Source: Mycolicibacterium sp. (GTDB lineage: Bacteria > Actinomycetota > Actinomycetes > Mycobacteriales > Mycobacteriaceae). From it: a stretch of DNA of 48,799 bases. Below, piece by piece: positions 8,512 through 16,517 of this stretch; position 1 is the first letter of the stretch; each line of letters starts with the position of its first letter. The stretch lies in contig NZ_JAEMTA010000028.1 in NCBI RefSeq assembly GCF_016462545.1, positions 1-48,799 on the forward strand. Reading direction: 5' to 3'. A program made the translations under genes and the position numbers. The notes under the pieces are model-generated. The model was not told where the DNA came from, did not search any database, and saw only the letters and a program-made list of their open reading frames with translations.

Positions 8512-9057
8512 TCACCACACGTCGCCGTCGCGGTAGTCGCACGTCAGCTCCCCGGCGGTGTCGAGGTCGACGCTGAGCGGCAGCACGAAGATCGAGCCGT
8601 CGTCGTCGGGGGTGGGCGTCACCCCGGCTGGGGCGAGCACCGCGGTCGTGCCCTGCCACGGCAGCCAGCCACGCGAGCCGTAGATGTGTCTGCCCGCCTC
8701 CGACGAGCTGAGCGCCCCCAACTGGTAGGCGCCGCGCAGCACCTGTTCGAGGGCGTCCATGACCGCCATCGCGAGCCCTTGGCCGCGCCAGTCCTCCCGC
8801 ACCGCGACGGCCTCGAGATAGCCGCAGCGCAGCGCTGCGCCCTGATGGAGCATCCGACGCTGCACCACGGCGCCGTGGGCGATCAGTGCGCCGCGGACGC
8901 AGATCAGCGCATGCATGCCGCCGAGTGCGTGCTCCCAGTCGGCAGCGGTGAAATCGATCTCGCCGTCGGCGAAGGTGTCGACCAGCATGCGGCGGGCGTC
9001 CTCGCGCGTCTCGCCGTCGAGATCGGACGTGTGAACCAAGCGCGCGGTGTGGAGCAC
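8512..9057 (-). CDS. aac(2'): Aminoglycoside 2'-N-acetyltransferase AAC(2')-I
   Basis: GNAT acetyltransferase of 181 residues that acetylates the 2'-amino group of aminoglycosides such as gentamicin and tobramycin; in mycobacteria it is chromosomal and its normal role may lie in cell-wall metabolism. Family marks are ARLVHTSDLD, DWEHALGGMHALI, the acetyl-CoA loop VREDWRGQGLA, GAYQLGALSS, and the terminal DYRDGDVW; it reads like AAC(2')-Ic (Rv0262c). GTG start. The pxpC stop lies 9 nt upstream, inside the ribosome-binding region, so translation is probably coupled. Confidence 0.95.
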   Translation of the reverse strand: MLHTARLVHTSDLDGETREDARRMLVDTFADGEIDFTAADWEHALGGMHALICVRGALIAHGAVVQRRMLHQGAALRCGYLEAVAVREDWRGQGLAMAVMDALEQVLRGAYQLGALSSSEAGRHIYGSRGWLPWQGTTAVLAPAGVTPTPDDDGSIFVLPLSVDLDTAGELTCDYRDGDVW

Positions 9058-9066
9058 ACCTCGTTC

Positions 9067-9948
9067 CTACCAGGCGGACGGTCGGCGCGGACGTGACCAG
9101 TGCATCCGAACCCGTTGACCAGGCCGCGCCTGCGCCACCCGGTCGACGTCTCGATCGACCACCACGCCGATCACCGGATAGCCACCGGTCACCGGGTGGT
9201 CGGGGCCGAGGATGACGGGTAAACCGTTGGGGGGCACTTGAATCGCTCCCCGGATGGCGCCCTCGCTGGGGAGTTGCCGGTCGGGCCAGCGGTGCTGCAG
9301 GGGACGCCCCGTCATGCGCATTCCGATGCGGTCACTGCGATCCGAGACCACCCAGTCGGCATGCACCAGCGCGTCCGGATCGGCGAGCCAGTCGTCGCGT
9401 GGGCCGGGCACGACGAGCAGCTCGAGCAGATCCCCGGAAATGGGGGCGACGGGCGCCTGGTCGAGTTCCGGGAAGTCGGTGGTGTGCTCGCCGATGGAGA
9501 GTACGGTTCCCGGCATCAGCGGCGCCGGGCCGATGGTCGACATCACGTCGTGGCTGCGGGAGCCGAGGACCGGCCTGGCGTCGATGCCGCCGCGGACGGC
9601 GAGGTAGCTCCGCAGGCCCGTGCGCGGCGTACCCATGGAGATCACCTGTCCGTCGTGGACGTGGTGAATGCTGTTGGTGCCGAACCGAAGTCCATCCACC
9701 GCAGGATCGGCGTCGGCGCCCGTGACGGCGACCGCGACGTCACCGCCGTGCACCCGCGCGGAGAACCCGCCAAACGTGACCTCGATGCTGGCCCGGTCGT
9801 CGGGATTGGCGACCAGTCGGTTCGCCAGGGTGTGCGAGCGACGATCGGCGGCGCCCGAGCGGGTGACGCCCAGATGCGCCAGACCGGGTCTACCCAGGTC
9901 CTCGACTAGGGCCAGGGGGCCGGTGGTCACGATCTCGAGATTTGCCAC
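9067..9948 (-). CDS. pxpC: 5-oxoprolinase subunit PxpC (biotin-dependent carboxyltransferase family)
   Basis: Protein of 293 residues of the KipA/AHS2 family. With PxpA and PxpB it opens 5-oxoproline (pyroglutamate) to glutamate using ATP. Marks are the N-terminal VEDLGRPGLAHLGVTRSGAADRRSHTLANRLV, RSYLAVRGGIDARPVLGSRSHD, SEGAIRGAIQVPPNGLPVIL and DHPVTGGYPVIGVV. The length is typical. Five nucleotides separate it from pxpB. No pxpA is visible in the window. From memory the orthologue is Rv0263c, in the same gene order. Confidence 0.92.
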   Translation of the reverse strand: MANLEIVTTGPLALVEDLGRPGLAHLGVTRSGAADRRSHTLANRLVANPDDRASIEVTFGGFSARVHGGDVAVAVTGADADPAVDGLRFGTNSIHHVHDGQVISMGTPRTGLRSYLAVRGGIDARPVLGSRSHDVMSTIGPAPLMPGTVLSIGEHTTDFPELDQAPVAPISGDLLELLVVPGPRDDWLADPDALVHADWVVSDRSDRIGMRMTGRPLQHRWPDRQLPSEGAIRGAIQVPPNGLPVILGPDHPVTGGYPVIGVVVDRDVDRVAQARPGQRVRMHWSRPRRPSAW

Positions 9949-9953
9949 GACGC

Positions 9954-10580
9954 CTATCCGATCGCTCGGAACCGGACCCGGGCGCCTGGCACGAGAAGCG
10001 CGGGCGGATCGCGTTCGACGTCCCAGAGGACCGCGTCGGTACGACCAATCAGCTGCCAGCCGCCGGGGGTCTCTCTGGGGTAGATGCCGCTGAATTCGCC
10101 TGCCAGGCCTACGGATCCGGCGGGCACCTTGGTTCTGGGATCGGCCCGGCGTGGCACGTGGAGTCGCTCGTCACCCCCGACGAGGTAGGCGAAACCGGGG
10201 ACGAAGCCGCTGAAGCCGACGCGCATCGGCGCCGCGGTGTGGGCCGCGACCACCTCGGCGGGGGAGAAGCCCGTCAGCCGGGCCACCTCGTCGAGATCCT
10301 CACCGTCGTAGACCACGTCGATGGTGACGTCGGCCGTCGTGGTGTCGGCGTCGGCCGCGGTCTTCTCGACGCGAAGCTGGCCGAGGCGGGCCCGCGCGGC
10401 CGCCTGATACTGGGGACCGGCGAGCTGGAGCAACACCGTGCGGGAGGCCGGGACGACGTCGAGGACGCCGAGCAGGTTGGCGTCGTGAAGTGCGTTGCAC
10501 CAGGCGAGTACGTCGTCGGTGTCGTCCACGTCGAGCAGCAGTGCCCGGTCTCCGTAGTCGTGCACGGTGCCGAGGGACAT
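9954..10580 (-). CDS. pxpB: 5-oxoprolinase subunit PxpB
   Basis: Protein of about 208 residues of the KipI/AHS1 family, partner of PxpC. Visible marks are DYGDRALLLD near the N-terminus, VVYDGEDLDEVARLTGFSPAEVVAAHTA, the conserved GFSGFVPGFAYLVGGDERLHVPRR, KVPAGSVGLAG, and IYPRETPGGWQLIGRT. Starts at GTG 10583 or ATG 10580 are both possible; I prefer ATG. It follows the queuosine-precursor transporter gene by 13 nt. From memory it corresponds to Rv0264c. Confidence 0.92.
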   Translation of the reverse strand: MSLGTVHDYGDRALLLDVDDTDDVLAWCNALHDANLLGVLDVVPASRTVLLQLAGPQYQAAARARLGQLRVEKTAADADTTTADVTIDVVYDGEDLDEVARLTGFSPAEVVAAHTAAPMRVGFSGFVPGFAYLVGGDERLHVPRRADPRTKVPAGSVGLAGEFSGIYPRETPGGWQLIGRTDAVLWDVERDPPALLVPGARVRFRAIG

Positions 10581-10593
10581 CACGTTCGTCGAT

Positions 10594-11286
10594 TCAGACT
10601 GCGGGTGCGTACGTCGGCTCCCTGCGCTTGATGTAGGCGATCACGCGGTAGGTGATGGGCAGCATGACCACCTCGACGGCGGTCTTGTAGAGCCAGCCGA
10701 GAGCGGTGTAGACGGCGAAGTCGCGGAAGGTGGTGATACCGATGGCGCTCGCCGCGATGCTGCAGAACACCAGGGTGTCGCCGAGTTGACCGGCGAACGT
10801 CGACCCCACCAGACGCGCCCACAGGTGCTTCTCCTTGGTGCGTTCCTTGATCGCCACGACGACCCAGGCGTTGATGGTCTGCCCGACGATGAAACCGGCG
10901 AGCCCGGCGATGATCAGCTGGGTGTAGGCATGGACGACGTTCTCGAGCGCGGCCTGGTTCTCGTAGAAATCGGCGGCGGGCAGATAAATGGTCACCCAGA
11001 ACGCCAGCGCCGCCAACACGTTCATCGAGAAACCGAGGACGATCGCGCGCCGCGCCGCCTTGAATCCGTACACCTCGGACAGCACGTCGCCGATCACGTA
11101 GGTCAGGGGGAAGACGATGAACCCGCCGTCGGTGATGATCGGTCCGAAGGCCACACCCTTGGTGGCGGTGACGTTCGAGATGATGACCAGGGCCGTGAAC
11201 ACCGCGACGAGCATCGGATAGTAGGCCGATCCCACCTGTGCGAATGCTGTGCGGAGGTCGGACTTCTCGGGCGTCTGGCTACTCAC
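10594..11286 (-). CDS. yhhQ: Queuosine-precursor transporter (YhhQ family)
   Basis: Integral membrane protein of 230 residues with about six spans, importing preQ0/preQ1 or related 7-deazaguanines for tRNA queuosine. Family marks are SNVTATKGVAFGPIITDGGFIVFPLTYVIGDVLSEVYGFKAARRAI, with the acidic/glycine-rich GDVLSEVYG, plus VGQTINAWVVVAIKERT and GSTFAGQLGDTLVF. GTG start, 12 nt after the iron-lipoprotein gene, so it sits inside the operon. It has no riboswitch of its own and no other queuosine gene is visible nearby. Confidence 0.9.
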   Translation of the reverse strand: MSSQTPEKSDLRTAFAQVGSAYYPMLVAVFTALVIISNVTATKGVAFGPIITDGGFIVFPLTYVIGDVLSEVYGFKAARRAIVLGFSMNVLAALAFWVTIYLPAADFYENQAALENVVHAYTQLIIAGLAGFIVGQTINAWVVVAIKERTKEKHLWARLVGSTFAGQLGDTLVFCSIAASAIGITTFRDFAVYTALGWLYKTAVEVVMLPITYRVIAYIKRREPTYAPAV

Positions 11287-11298
11287 CCGGTCATCTTG

Positions 11299-12279
11299 TC
11301 AGGTGAGCACCTTGGAGATCATCTGCGGTAACCGGTCGGCCACCACGGGGTAGGACAGCACCGAGGTGAACGCCAGCGCGCCCGCGAGTTCCTTGCCCGT
11401 GAAGACGTTGCGGTTGGTCCGCGTCGACTTCAGCGCGGCGAACGTCGGGTCGGCGATCAGCGCGGCCTGTTCGTCGTCGCTCTGGGTCGTCCAGACGACG
11501 ACGTCGGCAGCGTCGAGAACCGAGGCCAGCTTGGCCCGCGGGACCTGGGCGCGGTCGTCCTTCACGACGGCGGTGACGCTGTCGGGGATGGCGAAGCCCA
11601 TCTGTGTCAGGAACTCCGTGCGCCAGCCGGGCGGGGTGACGTCGTACTGGTCCTGGTAGGTCGTGGCGCTCGTGATCACGATCTTCTTGCCGGTGAACGA
11701 GGGGTTGTTCTTTCCGATCTCGGCGAACTTGGCGTCCACGTCGGCGACGAGTTTGGTCATCTCGTCGAACTTGAAGACGGCCTGACCGATGGCGCTCGCC
11801 TGGTCCTTCCACGGCTCGAAGAACGCGCTCTGGCCGGATTGCGCGATGGTCGGCGCGATGGCGGCCAGCTTCGTGTACGTGTCCTGGTCCAGGCCTGCGT
11901 TGGTGGCGACGATGAGATCGGGCTTGAGCGCGGCGATCTGGTCGACCTCGATGCCGTCGTAGAGGTTCAGCACGACGGGTTGGGCGGTGCCGAGTTTGGG
12001 CTGGGCCCAGGGCCATACGGCGAACGGCTCGCCGCCGAACCAGTCGGTGATCGCGATGGGCACCACCCCGAGCGCGAGCAGGTCGTCCTGCTCGGTGAAT
12101 CCGGCACTGACGACCCGCTTGGGCGCCGACGGAATCTTGGTCTCGCCGAAGGCGTGCTTCACGGTGACGGACCCGTCACCGGCAACCGTGCCCGGTTTGT
12201 CCGAACTGCAGGCCACCGTCGCACATGCGAGGCCCGCGGTCATGGCCAGGAAACTCCGTCGGGACCAGATTGATGGCAC
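11299..12279 (-). CDS. Iron-siderophore ABC transporter substrate-binding lipoprotein
   Basis: Periplasmic binding protein (TroA/FhuD fold) of 326 residues. The N-terminus has twin arginines (SRRSFLAMTAG, residues 6-16), then a weak lipobox ending in Cys24 (TVACSS), suggesting Tat export and lipidation. The body has PKRVVSAGFTEQDDLLALGVVPIAI and VDQIAALKPDLIVATNAGL, typical of siderophore binders. It corresponds to Rv0265c (FecB2) by sequence type and position. It is first of the five-gene minus-strand run ending at aac(2'). No clear IdeR box was seen upstream. Permease and ATPase partners are not in the window. Confidence 0.9.
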   Translation of the reverse strand: MPSIWSRRSFLAMTAGLACATVACSSDKPGTVAGDGSVTVKHAFGETKIPSAPKRVVSAGFTEQDDLLALGVVPIAITDWFGGEPFAVWPWAQPKLGTAQPVVLNLYDGIEVDQIAALKPDLIVATNAGLDQDTYTKLAAIAPTIAQSGQSAFFEPWKDQASAIGQAVFKFDEMTKLVADVDAKFAEIGKNNPSFTGKKIVITSATTYQDQYDVTPPGWRTEFLTQMGFAIPDSVTAVVKDDRAQVPRAKLASVLDAADVVVWTTQSDDEQAALIADPTFAALKSTRTNRNVFTGKELAGALAFTSVLSYPVVADRLPQMISKVLT

Positions 12280-12326
12280 GCGGCCGAGCGTAATCGGTAT
12301 CCGGTGACCCGGCCGCCGAACCCGGG

Positions 12327-12920
12327 CTACTCCTCGTCGTAATCCTTCACCGCGCCGCGGATCTCCTCGACCGCGCGTTCCCAGGACTCGGCAACGTCGG
12401 TGCGGGCTGCGTCGGCGTGTGCGGCGACGTCGCGGCGTTCGCGGTCCAGTGCCTCTGCGACGTCGCCCCCGCGAGCGGCGATGGTCGCGACGGTGAAGGC
12501 CGAGTCGAGGGCCGAGCCGGCCACGGTGCCCTGTCCGCGCAGGACGGCCTCGGCGACGTCGGCGGCACCGCGCACCACGGCATGCGGCAGGGTGGCCTGT
12601 CCCGAGACGTACTCACCGATCGCGGTACGAACCCTGGTGCCGGCACCGCTGAGGGCCACCTGAACCTCCGAACGGGTCTGCGCCAGGGCAGCGGGTAGCG
12701 TTGCCCCACTGCGGATCTCGTCGATGACGGTGACCGGTGCGTGAACCAGGGCAACGGATATCTCGGTGGAGGCGCCGACGAGTTGGGTGCCCAGACCCTG
12801 ACCTGCGACGAGCTGGCGCTCCAGGACATGGCGGATGACGACTCCCGGGGTTGCCTCCGGGGTCGTCGCCTCGGCGGCGGGGATGGCGTCTTCAGCGGGG
12901 GTGGTGTCGTGGTCTGGCAT
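12327..12920 (-). CDS. Alanine-rich helical protein with internal repeat, unknown function
   Basis: Protein of 197 residues from the ATG at 12920, chosen because GGAAGGA lies 6 nt upstream; a longer reading to 13223 would run through the promoter of the divergent gene. The sequence is almost all amphipathic helix and has two related units around SGATLP (71-76) and SGQATLP (106-112), each followed by an Ala/Val/Arg helix. The C-terminus is acidic (KDYDEE). It looks phasin-like or apolipoprotein-like in character, but I do not recognise the family. Confidence 0.7.
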   Translation of the reverse strand: MPDHDTTPAEDAIPAAEATTPEATPGVVIRHVLERQLVAGQGLGTQLVGASTEISVALVHAPVTVIDEIRSGATLPAALAQTRSEVQVALSGAGTRVRTAIGEYVSGQATLPHAVVRGAADVAEAVLRGQGTVAGSALDSAFTVATIAARGGDVAEALDRERRDVAAHADAARTDVAESWERAVEEIRGAVKDYDEE

Positions 12921-13017
12921 GTCGGTTCCTTCCAGCGCGGTCATGTGACCAGTCCATCCGCCGCGATCGACTCGCGGCGGGCGCGCAGGCCAACCGCGGA
13001 TGAATCCTCGGGGTGGC

Positions 13018-13043
13018 GATTGAACCGTTCGGCACGGGGGTAA
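13018..13043 (+). promoter_or_regulatory. SigF-like promoter upstream of the glsB-type gene
   Basis: GATT at 13018-13021, then exactly 16 nt, then GGGTAA at 13038-13043, close to the mycobacterial SigF pattern GTTT-N15/17-GGGTAT. It ends 43 nt before the GTG start of a small stress-type membrane protein. Pattern match only. Confidence 0.45.
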
Positions 13044-13086
13044 TGAGATCGAGCACCGTCCGGTGCCCTGAACAAAGGATTCACCC

Positions 13087-13365
13087 GTGATCGGAACCAT
13101 CATCGGCGCCATCGTCATCGGCCTCATCGTCGGCGGCCTCGCCAGACTGGTGATGCCGGGCAAGCAGAACATCGGCGTCATCGTCACCATCGTGCTCGGC
13201 GCGCTGGGCTCCTTCCTCGGCACCTGGGTGTCCTACAAGCTCGGCTATTCCAACCAGAACGGCGGGTTCAAGATCATCCCGTTCCTCGTCGGGATCATCT
13301 TCGCGATCGTGCTTATCGCCGGGTACCTCGGCCTCGTTGGTCGCCGTACCGCGACCAAGCGCTGA
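13087..13365 (+). CDS. GlsB/YeaQ/YmgE family stress-response membrane protein
   Basis: Protein of 92 residues with three hydrophobic helices and the family layout: IGTIIGAIVIGLIVGGLARLVMPGKQNIG, a second span with VTIVLGALGSFLGT, and a third ending in a basic tail (GRRTATKR). These transglycosylase-associated-type proteins are induced by acid, salt or starvation in many bacteria; the molecular role is unknown. GTG start with AAAGGA upstream and a SigF-like promoter at 13018-13043. The next gene begins 1 nt after its stop. Confidence 0.85.
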   Translation: MIGTIIGAIVIGLIVGGLARLVMPGKQNIGVIVTIVLGALGSFLGTWVSYKLGYSNQNGGFKIIPFLVGIIFAIVLIAGYLGLVGRRTATKR

Positions 13366-13366
13366 C

Positions 13367-13594
13367 ATGCTGGCGCTCTTGAGCAGCCCGGTCCGCCGGT
13401 TCCTGCTGATCACGCTCCTGATCCCCGCCCTCGCCTTCGTCCTTCGCAAGATCGGCGCGTTCCTCGAGCGCCGACACGGCGGCCGGCCCACCAGGGTGTC
13501 GCGAGCTCTCGCCAAGGCCGCGGGCTTCCTGCGTCGCGTCAGCAAGAAGGACGACGACGCCGAGGTGCCGGCCCATGCCAGGGGTGCCGCCTAA
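13367..13594 (+). CDS. Small single-span membrane protein coupled to the GlsB-type gene
   Basis: Protein of 75 residues (MLALLSSPVRRFLLITLLIPALAF...). One hydrophobic segment at about 11-26 is followed by a strongly basic helix (RKIGAFLERRHGGRPTRVSRALAKAAGFLRRVSKK) and an acidic then alanine-rich end. The ATG follows the upstream stop by one base, which implies translational coupling. The stop overlaps the stop of the convergent aldehyde-dehydrogenase-type gene by 4 nt. Function unknown. Confidence 0.65.
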   Translation: MLALLSSPVRRFLLITLLIPALAFVLRKIGAFLERRHGGRPTRVSRALAKAAGFLRRVSKKDDDAEVPAHARGAA

Positions 13595-14958
13595 CTCCGG
13601 ATGAAGCCCTTGTTCCGCATGAGGAAGTCCGCCAGGTAGCCCTCGTGCGGAATCCGGGGTGAGGTGTACTGGGTCGGGTGCCGTCCGCTGAAGACGTTGG
13701 TGACGGTGGGGTCGGCGAGGAGATCGTCGATCAGGTCGTCGTCGGTCGTGATCGCGTTGACCACGAGCGAGTTGCGCAGCGGGCCAGGGCAGTCGGCTCT
13801 GGACCAGCCGGATACCCAGACGCAGGGGAACGGCAGTTCGACGTTGATCACCTCGACGTCTGGCCGACGCAGCAGATGGACCGCAGGACGCAGTGCGGCG
13901 TAGCCGTCGCCGAGGTCGGCGACCACCTGATCGGCGCCGAGAATCGCTTCGGTGCCGCGACTTCGGAGGCCGAGGTATTCGGCCAGCGCCCGGGCCTCGG
14001 CGAGCGGCATGGTCGGCAGCGTGGCGGCCTCGTCCACGTTCGGCAGCGCCACGGTGGCCGAGAGCCGTTCGGCGATGGCGCGGGCCAGCGGTTCGGGGTC
14101 GCCTTCACAGAGCACCGCAGTGGTGTTGACGCAGGCCATCCCGCCCAATCCGGCAATCGATTCCACGATGACGTCGAGGTGGTCGCGCCAGTCGCAGTCG
14201 GCCGTGATGACGATCTTGGTTCGGCCGGGACCGTTGACGAGCACCGCGGGGTCGGACGCGTAGGGGGCGGTCACGTCGTGACCGCCGTAGACCATGGCGA
14301 GGTCGGCGGCGCGGACGAACTCGTCGGCAACGGAGTGTTCGGTGGGCAGGAACAGGACGTCCTCGTCGCGAAATCCTGCCTGGCGCAACGCGATGACGAG
14401 CCGATGCGCCGTGAACGGTTCGCGCCTCGACGGCCGGACCGCGACGCGGTAGCCCAGCGCGAGCGCCTGCGGCCACAGTCCGTGGACCCCGGGCGCGTTG
14501 CCGGGCGCGAGCACCGCGAGCACGTCGCCGCGGCGGGCCCACACCGCGCCACCCCGTGCGTCGACGTCGCGCCAATCCAACCTCGCCCCGGCGGGCTGGG
14601 CGGGCCGAACCGCATCGAACGTCTCGTCCAGTGCCGTCGCCACCGCGTGCCCACCGGCCCGCGCGACGCCCATCGGAAGGCCGGTCACCCGGCACGTCAG
14701 CGTGACGTACTCGGCGAAGTCGAGACCCGCGATCCGCGAGTCGAGGAACAGTTCCGATGCCCGGGCCAGGGCCGGCTCGCGCTCCGCGAGGGGCAGCGGG
14801 CGCACTGCTCGCTGTGCGCTGACGGAGCGGGTGACGTACAGCCGGGGCACCATGCTGAGCTCCGCGACGGGAATCCCGCGGGTGTCGAGGATGAGTTCGG
14901 TTTTGCGCGTGCGGTATTCGCCCGCCGGACCGAGCGCGTCGAGGGCGATGAGTGCCAC
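13591..14958 (-). CDS. Acyl reductase of aldehyde dehydrogenase fold (LuxC/EhpG-like)
   Basis: Protein of 455 residues of the ALDH superfamily. It has the cofactor region VLAVLAPGNAPGVHGLWPQALALGYRVAVRPSRREPF (about 148-182) and the probable catalytic Cys276 in GLGGMACVNTT. Classic ALDH signatures are diverged, as in acyl-CoA or acyl-enzyme reductases. Two bases separate it from the upstream adenylating-enzyme gene, so the pair is one translational unit. By analogy with EhpF/EhpG of griseoluteic acid biosynthesis and LuxE/LuxC, I infer reduction of an activated carboxylate to an aldehyde. The substrate cannot be read from the sequence. Confidence 0.75.
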   Translation of the reverse strand: MALIALDALGPAGEYRTRKTELILDTRGIPVAELSMVPRLYVTRSVSAQRAVRPLPLAEREPALARASELFLDSRIAGLDFAEYVTLTCRVTGLPMGVARAGGHAVATALDETFDAVRPAQPAGARLDWRDVDARGGAVWARRGDVLAVLAPGNAPGVHGLWPQALALGYRVAVRPSRREPFTAHRLVIALRQAGFRDEDVLFLPTEHSVADEFVRAADLAMVYGGHDVTAPYASDPAVLVNGPGRTKIVITADCDWRDHLDVIVESIAGLGGMACVNTTAVLCEGDPEPLARAIAERLSATVALPNVDEAATLPTMPLAEARALAEYLGLRSRGTEAILGADQVVADLGDGYAALRPAVHLLRRPDVEVINVELPFPCVWVSGWSRADCPGPLRNSLVVNAITTDDDLIDDLLADPTVTNVFSGRHPTQYTSPRIPHEGYLADFLMRNKGFIRS

Positions 14959-14960
14959 GG

Positions 14961-16052
14961 TCAGTACACGCCCTCGATGACGGCTCGGCCGTCGAAGACG
15001 GCCACCGGCGCCACCGCGCTGAGGGAGTCGCCGACGTGACCACCGGGTCCGGGGGTGCGGATCGCGGTGTCGCGCTCCAGGTTGTTCGGGATCAACATGC
15101 CCTTGCTGACATGGTTCATCACGACCTGGCCCCGCTCGCCGAAGGGCACCCGCTCTCGGGTGTCGGGATCGACGACCCAGAACACCACGTACGGCGATCG
15201 CGGATCGAAGACGGCGTCGCCGTCAGCGAACATTCGGGTGGCGGCCTGCGACAGGATCATGGTGCTGCCGAAGACCGTGGAGACGGTGGCCTGGGGAAAC
15301 ACGTCGCGCAGGACGTCGAGGGTGTCCGCGTCTACGTGCGCACCGCTGAGCAGGATGAAGCGGATCTTCTCGGTGACGAGGTCGACCAGTCGGTCGTCGC
15401 GGGAGAGGGCCTCCAGCAGCGGGGGTGTGGCATGCAGGTTGGCGACGGACTGGGTCTCGAGGACGAACCGCGCCTGTTCGACGACGTGCTCGACGTAGGC
15501 CGCCACCTCAGCTGTCGCCCCTCTGGCCGCGAGCTTCTTGACCCAGCGCGGATCCAGATCGATGGAGTGGAAGGTCGAGCCGAGCCGCTCGGCGACCTCC
15601 CGATCGAAGTGTCCGACGCCGTGGGGGCCGCTGGGCATCATGGCGAGCAGGCCACCGCCGGGCACGAAGCCGCCCGCGGTGAAGTCCTCCACCTGCCAGC
15701 GGGTGACCTGCTCGACCCAGTCCGGCAGCTGCGCGGTTCGCTTCGGCGCGCCGGTGGTCCCGCCCGATTCGTAGATCCGGGGGACCGGCGGCGGCGATCC
15801 ATACCCGCGCGGAATGAGGTCTTCGACTGGCACGCTTCGCAATTGGTCGGTGAGATTCGGGAACAGCGCTAAATCGTCATGCGTGCGGACGTCGGTACGC
15901 GGATCGAAGTCCAGCTCCTGCGCCACGCGCAACCAGAACGGCGAGCCGGTGTCCGGGCCGAAGTGCCACGCCATCGCAGCGCGTAGGTACTCCTCTGGAT
16001 CTGGCGGCGCCTCACGTGGAACGTCGAGGATGCGCACGTCGGTGTGGGTCAC
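14961..16052 (-). CDS. ANL-superfamily adenylating enzyme (EhpF-like, short)
   Basis: Protein of 363 residues from GTG 16052, which has AGGA 7 nt upstream. It carries the ANL phosphate-binding loop YESGGTTGAPKR (residues 94-105), GGGLLAMMPSGPHGVGHF, and FILLSGAHVDADTLDVLRDVFPQATVSTVFGST. It is much shorter than normal acyl-CoA ligases and ends soon after a VGDSLSAVAPVAVFDGRAVIEGVY segment, so the C-terminal subdomain is reduced. EhpF and LuxE-type acyl-activating proteins share this short form. Together with the downstream reductase it probably makes a two-protein carboxylic acid reductase. Confidence 0.75.
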   Translation of the reverse strand: MTHTDVRILDVPREAPPDPEEYLRAAMAWHFGPDTGSPFWLRVAQELDFDPRTDVRTHDDLALFPNLTDQLRSVPVEDLIPRGYGSPPPVPRIYESGGTTGAPKRTAQLPDWVEQVTRWQVEDFTAGGFVPGGGLLAMMPSGPHGVGHFDREVAERLGSTFHSIDLDPRWVKKLAARGATAEVAAYVEHVVEQARFVLETQSVANLHATPPLLEALSRDDRLVDLVTEKIRFILLSGAHVDADTLDVLRDVFPQATVSTVFGSTMILSQAATRMFADGDAVFDPRSPYVVFWVVDPDTRERVPFGERGQVVMNHVSKGMLIPNNLERDTAIRTPGPGGHVGDSLSAVAPVAVFDGRAVIEGVY

Positions 16053-16200
16053 CTCGCCATCCTGTCGCAGCCTGGTGCCGATCGTTGGCAGGCGGCGGCG
16101 AAACATTGAGGGGCGCAACGGCAAACGGCTACCGACGGCGACGTGAACTCTCAAGTCGCTGTGCGATGGCTGACGATTCGCCGTGAGCGGTTCGGATCGT

Positions 16201-16225
16201 GATTCGATCTCGATCCCCGGGGTAC
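16201..16225 (+). promoter_or_regulatory. SigF-like promoter
   Basis: GATT at 16201-16204, a 15-nt spacer, and GGGTAC at 16220-16225, matching the SigF pattern approximately. It lies 56 nt before a two-span small membrane protein gene. It resembles the element ahead of the GlsB-type gene at 13087. Pattern match only. Confidence 0.4.
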
Positions 16226-16281
16226 CTCAGAGAAATCGGCGAACGTCGCCGGATCGACTTTCACCGTGGAGGTGGCGGCCC

Positions 16282-16512
16282 ATGCTGCACAACGTCGTAC
16301 TCGTGGCTTCGGACAACGTCGTAGCGGCGGGCTTCATCCTCCGCGGCATCAAGGGAATCTTCGTCGCGATCGGTAGCATCATCGCCGCGATCGTCTGTGC
16401 CGTGATCGCAGCGACGAAGGGTCGCAGCGCGCTCGGATGGGGAATCCTCGGTCTGTTCTTCAGCATTCTGACGCTGATCGTCGTCGTGGTGATCCCCAGC
16501 AAGAAGAGCTGA
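16282..16512 (+). CDS. Small two-span membrane protein
   Basis: Protein of 76 residues with two long hydrophobic helices (about 13-44 and 51-72) separated by KGRSALGWG and ending PSKKS. The central ATKGRSALGWGILGLFF motif is common in short actinobacterial membrane proteins of unknown role. The ATG at 16282 is chosen because GGAGGTGG lies just upstream. The stop is 5 nt from the convergent SDR stop. Confidence 0.7.
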   Translation: MLHNVVLVASDNVVAAGFILRGIKGIFVAIGSIIAAIVCAVIAATKGRSALGWGILGLFFSILTLIVVVVIPSKKS

Positions 16513-16517
16513 CGTCC

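Noticed and set aside
13678..15039. Plus-strand open frame across the ALDH-fold gene
   Set aside because: Antisense of a gene with clear ALDH motifs; low-complexity composition.
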